Positions 62,590 to 64,000 of a stretch of 64,000 nt of DNA are shown in pieces (within the stretch, counting starts at the first letter, position 1; each line of letters starts with the position of its first letter). The position numbers and the translations under genes were made by a program. The notes beneath the pieces are model-generated. The model was not told the DNA's origin. It ran no database searches and saw only the letters and a list, made by a program, of their open reading frames with translations. This DNA is from Archilochus colubris (Eukaryota > Chordata > Aves > Apodiformes > Trochilidae), in the NCBI GenBank assembly GCA_023079485.1, contig CM041115.1, positions 26,909,505-26,973,504 on the forward strand, written 5' to 3'.

Positions 62590-62784
62590 CTAGAAAACAA
62601 CAACAAAACTAATGAAAAGGAAGGTGCTCCCACTCTTCAAGCCATGTTATTTCTATGGCACTCACCACCATGGATCCCAGCTGCCAAATGTCGGCGAAAG
62701 CACATCCATGGGTGCCTGCTGGCAAGCGTGCTCAGGCACTGTACAAGCACAGTAATTTCACAGGAGGCAGAGTGAAGCACTCAC

Positions 62785-62860
62785 CCTGCAGACAGTAGCT
62801 AAGCTGTTCTGATCGACCCGTTCTGTAGCAGTGAGCTGAGAGCAGCTCGCTCAGTAACCT
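62785..62860 (-). CDS. Predicted 76-bp coding exon of an unidentified gene
   Basis: Minus-strand exon between the acceptor ATTCTGCATTTTTTAG and the strong donor CTGCAGG|GTGAGT. It reads 25 codons in phase 0 (RLLSELLSAHCYRTGR...) plus one base that completes a Gly codon with the next exon at 62,589. The frame is closed upstream by the TAG within the acceptor, so it can only start here. No homologue recognised. How it joins the exon at 62,861-63,040 is unclear (see that entry). Confidence 0.45.
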
Positions 62861-63040
62861 CTAAAAAATGCAGAATTTCTTCTTAGCAGGGGATTTGCTG
62901 TTGTGTAAACTGTGCCTGCTTTTCCTGCCTGCAGCTGTCACTGATGGCTCTCTCTCTTCTACAGATGTGGTCATGGGCTCCCTTCCCGATGGGAACTCTT
63001 CCTCTTCTGTCACCAACATACACGTAACTCTAGTATAGTC
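62861..63040 (-). CDS. Predicted coding exon of an unidentified gene
   Basis: Minus-strand exon starting at 63,040 after a strong acceptor (TTTGTTTCTTTTGAAG) in phase 0. It reads DYTRVTCMLVTEEEEFPSGR, then a Ser/Thr/Glu-rich and Lys/Arg-rich stretch, to a TAG at 62861-62863 that is also the acceptor of the next exon. Either translation ends here, or a weak internal phase-0 donor (for example TCA|GTGACA near 62,942) removes about 80-90 bp and joins the exon at 62,860. The composition (acidic, basic and Ser-rich) suggests a disordered C-terminal tail. No gene symbol assigned. Confidence 0.5.
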   Translation of the reverse strand, partial: DYTRVTCMLVTEEEEFPSGREPMTTSVEEREPSVTAAGRKSRHSLHNSKSPAKKKFCIF

Positions 63041-63769
63041 CTTCAAAAGAAACAAAAAAAGAAGGAAATCCAAAGATCACTCAATATTTTCTTGAAATCC
63101 CTTTTTAGGGACAAAAGAGTAACTCTTCTGCTCTGCTCCAGAAAGACACCTAGCAAGTGTTGAGCACTACCTAGATGGTTTACAGAAGTGCTTTGAACTC
63201 AGAAGGAAGGTTGCCCAGTTGAAACTCATCCTCTTACCAAATGCCCTGCTAGGCAAAACATGAACTCAGAAAACGAGACCAGGCAAAGTTAGGCTGTGTG
63301 TCCCCACACTCTGAGCTTTGCCCTCAGTTATCAGACTAACTGGGAGAAGGAAGCTAGAAGAAAGCCAGGTGCACTTCTTGTTTCCAACACGTGTATCATT
63401 AATGGCAGATCTTGCTCCAACAACTTGACAGGGCTGTGTGATGATGCAAAACGACACACGCCAGCCCCACACCTCTGCTGGAAACCTCATCCCACCCCAC
63501 TCAGTTGCTGGAGACGTTAAATTATAACATGTTCTGTGGTTTTTGGAGTCCTTTGCTGCTGCTTCACATGTAGTTTGCAGGCAACCCTGAGTTGCTTTGT
63601 GTCCACTATCGGGTGGAAAATATCCAAAAGGTACAAAAAGAAAAAAACAAAAAGTGAAAAAAGCCCCAACACTACTACTTTGCCTTGTTTTTCATTAACC
63701 TCCTTGCTCCTGGCACACTTGTTTACCTCTGTTCACTGTCTGTCCTGGAGAGAAAGGGAGGTCACTTAC

Positions 63770-63801
63770 CAGCACCTCAGCAGCAGCACTTTCCACAGAC
63801 A
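63770..63801 (-). CDS. Candidate 32-bp microexon (alternative)
   Basis: On the minus strand a good acceptor (CTCCCCATCCCACAG) and a strong donor (GTGCTG|GTAAGT) bound 32 bases reading SVESAAAEVL in one frame and ending in phase 0, which fits the exon at 63,040. It would need a phase-1 upstream donor, whereas the exon at 63,865 ends in phase 0. A weaker internal GTAACA donor (after CAGT, about 63,942) would fit. It may therefore be alternative or spurious. Confidence 0.3.
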
Positions 63802-63864
63802 CTGTGGGATGGGGAGCACAGAGAAGTCAGTCCAGAGCGCTGAGGGGGAGAACCAGGTACTTAC

Positions 63865-64000
63865 TCTATGCTCTGCTCCCAGGGCAAATGATGTTTCTGA
63901 AGCTCCAAGAGCCAGAGACTCCAGCGGGGGCTGAGTTCTGTTACACTGAGGGCTTGAGCACTGGCTCTCCGCAGGTTCCACTTTCACCATCTCCTCGATG
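63865..64000 (-). CDS. Predicted coding exon, runs off the right edge
   Basis: Minus-strand exon from beyond the window to a donor GAGCATAGA|GTAAGT at 63,865. One frame is fully open over 45 codons (IEEMVKVEPAESQCSSPQ..., then a Pro/Leu/Ser/Ala-rich stretch), and the other two contain stops. It ends in phase 0, matching the phase-0 acceptor at 63,040. I see no known domain, and the sequence looks like a low-complexity or disordered region. The rest of the gene lies to the right of the window. Confidence 0.5.

Noticed and set aside
62620..62760. Minus-strand stretch reading ADIWQLGSMV beside a strong GTGAGT donor, resembling a protein kinase segment or an extra exon
   Set aside because: The similarity covers only about ten residues, no good acceptor precedes it, and inserting it would break the phase between the exons at 62,785 and 62,589.
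1..64000. CRISPR arrays, prokaryotic operons, tRNA or rRNA genes
   Set aside because: Repeats here are LINE, LTR and simple sequence. No spaced identical repeats with unique spacers, tRNA cloverleaf or rRNA blocks were seen by eye.

Overview
This window looks like bird nuclear DNA. The main evidence is many fragments of the CR1 LINE. Several of them end in the typical CR1 3' tail, an 8-bp ATTCTATG-type repeat after a CCCAAACCATT block. Long terminal repeats (LTRs) of endogenous retroviruses resemble families known from birds. CR1 also occurs in crocodilians and turtles, so bird is an inference, not a proof. There are no operons, CRISPR arrays or other prokaryotic features.

Roughly 1-55,200 is an AT-rich region without recognisable genes. 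I found no exon there that I can defend. It holds dispersed repeats: CR1 pieces on both strands (about 15.45, 15.8, 16.9, 19.6, 27.9-29.3, 29.5, 35.7, 41.9 and 43.1-44.0 kb), four related LTRs in minus orientation (10.6, 22.46, 25.18 and 41.0 kb), a solo LTR that splits a CR1 (28.06-28.52 kb), two weaker LTR-like pieces (12.06 and 49.1 kb), and simple or tandem repeats.

From 55,203 to 58,405 lies a decayed provirus in plus orientation: 5' LTR, primer-binding-site-like segment, leader, gag remnants and pol (reverse transcriptase) remnants. A second LTR of a different family, flanked by a 6-bp repeat, sits inside its leader. The reverse transcriptase stretch runs into a 100-N assembly gap (58,406-58,505). 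Beyond the gap the composition changes sharply.

The right end looks genic. A CpG island (about 58,905-59,640) is followed by a CR1 copy, a retroviral env remnant with an LTR-like segment (60.2-61.3 kb), and then the 3' end of a gene on the minus strand that enters from the right edge (62,447-64,000). I assembled that gene tail from splice signals and matching codon phase. I do not recognise the protein. The CpG island could be the promoter of a separate gene, with a weak candidate first exon on the plus strand at 59,293.

No undescribed biological system is evident. The most useful leads are the unidentified multi-exon gene tail, the nested retroviral insertions with target-site duplications, and the possible misjoin at the gap.
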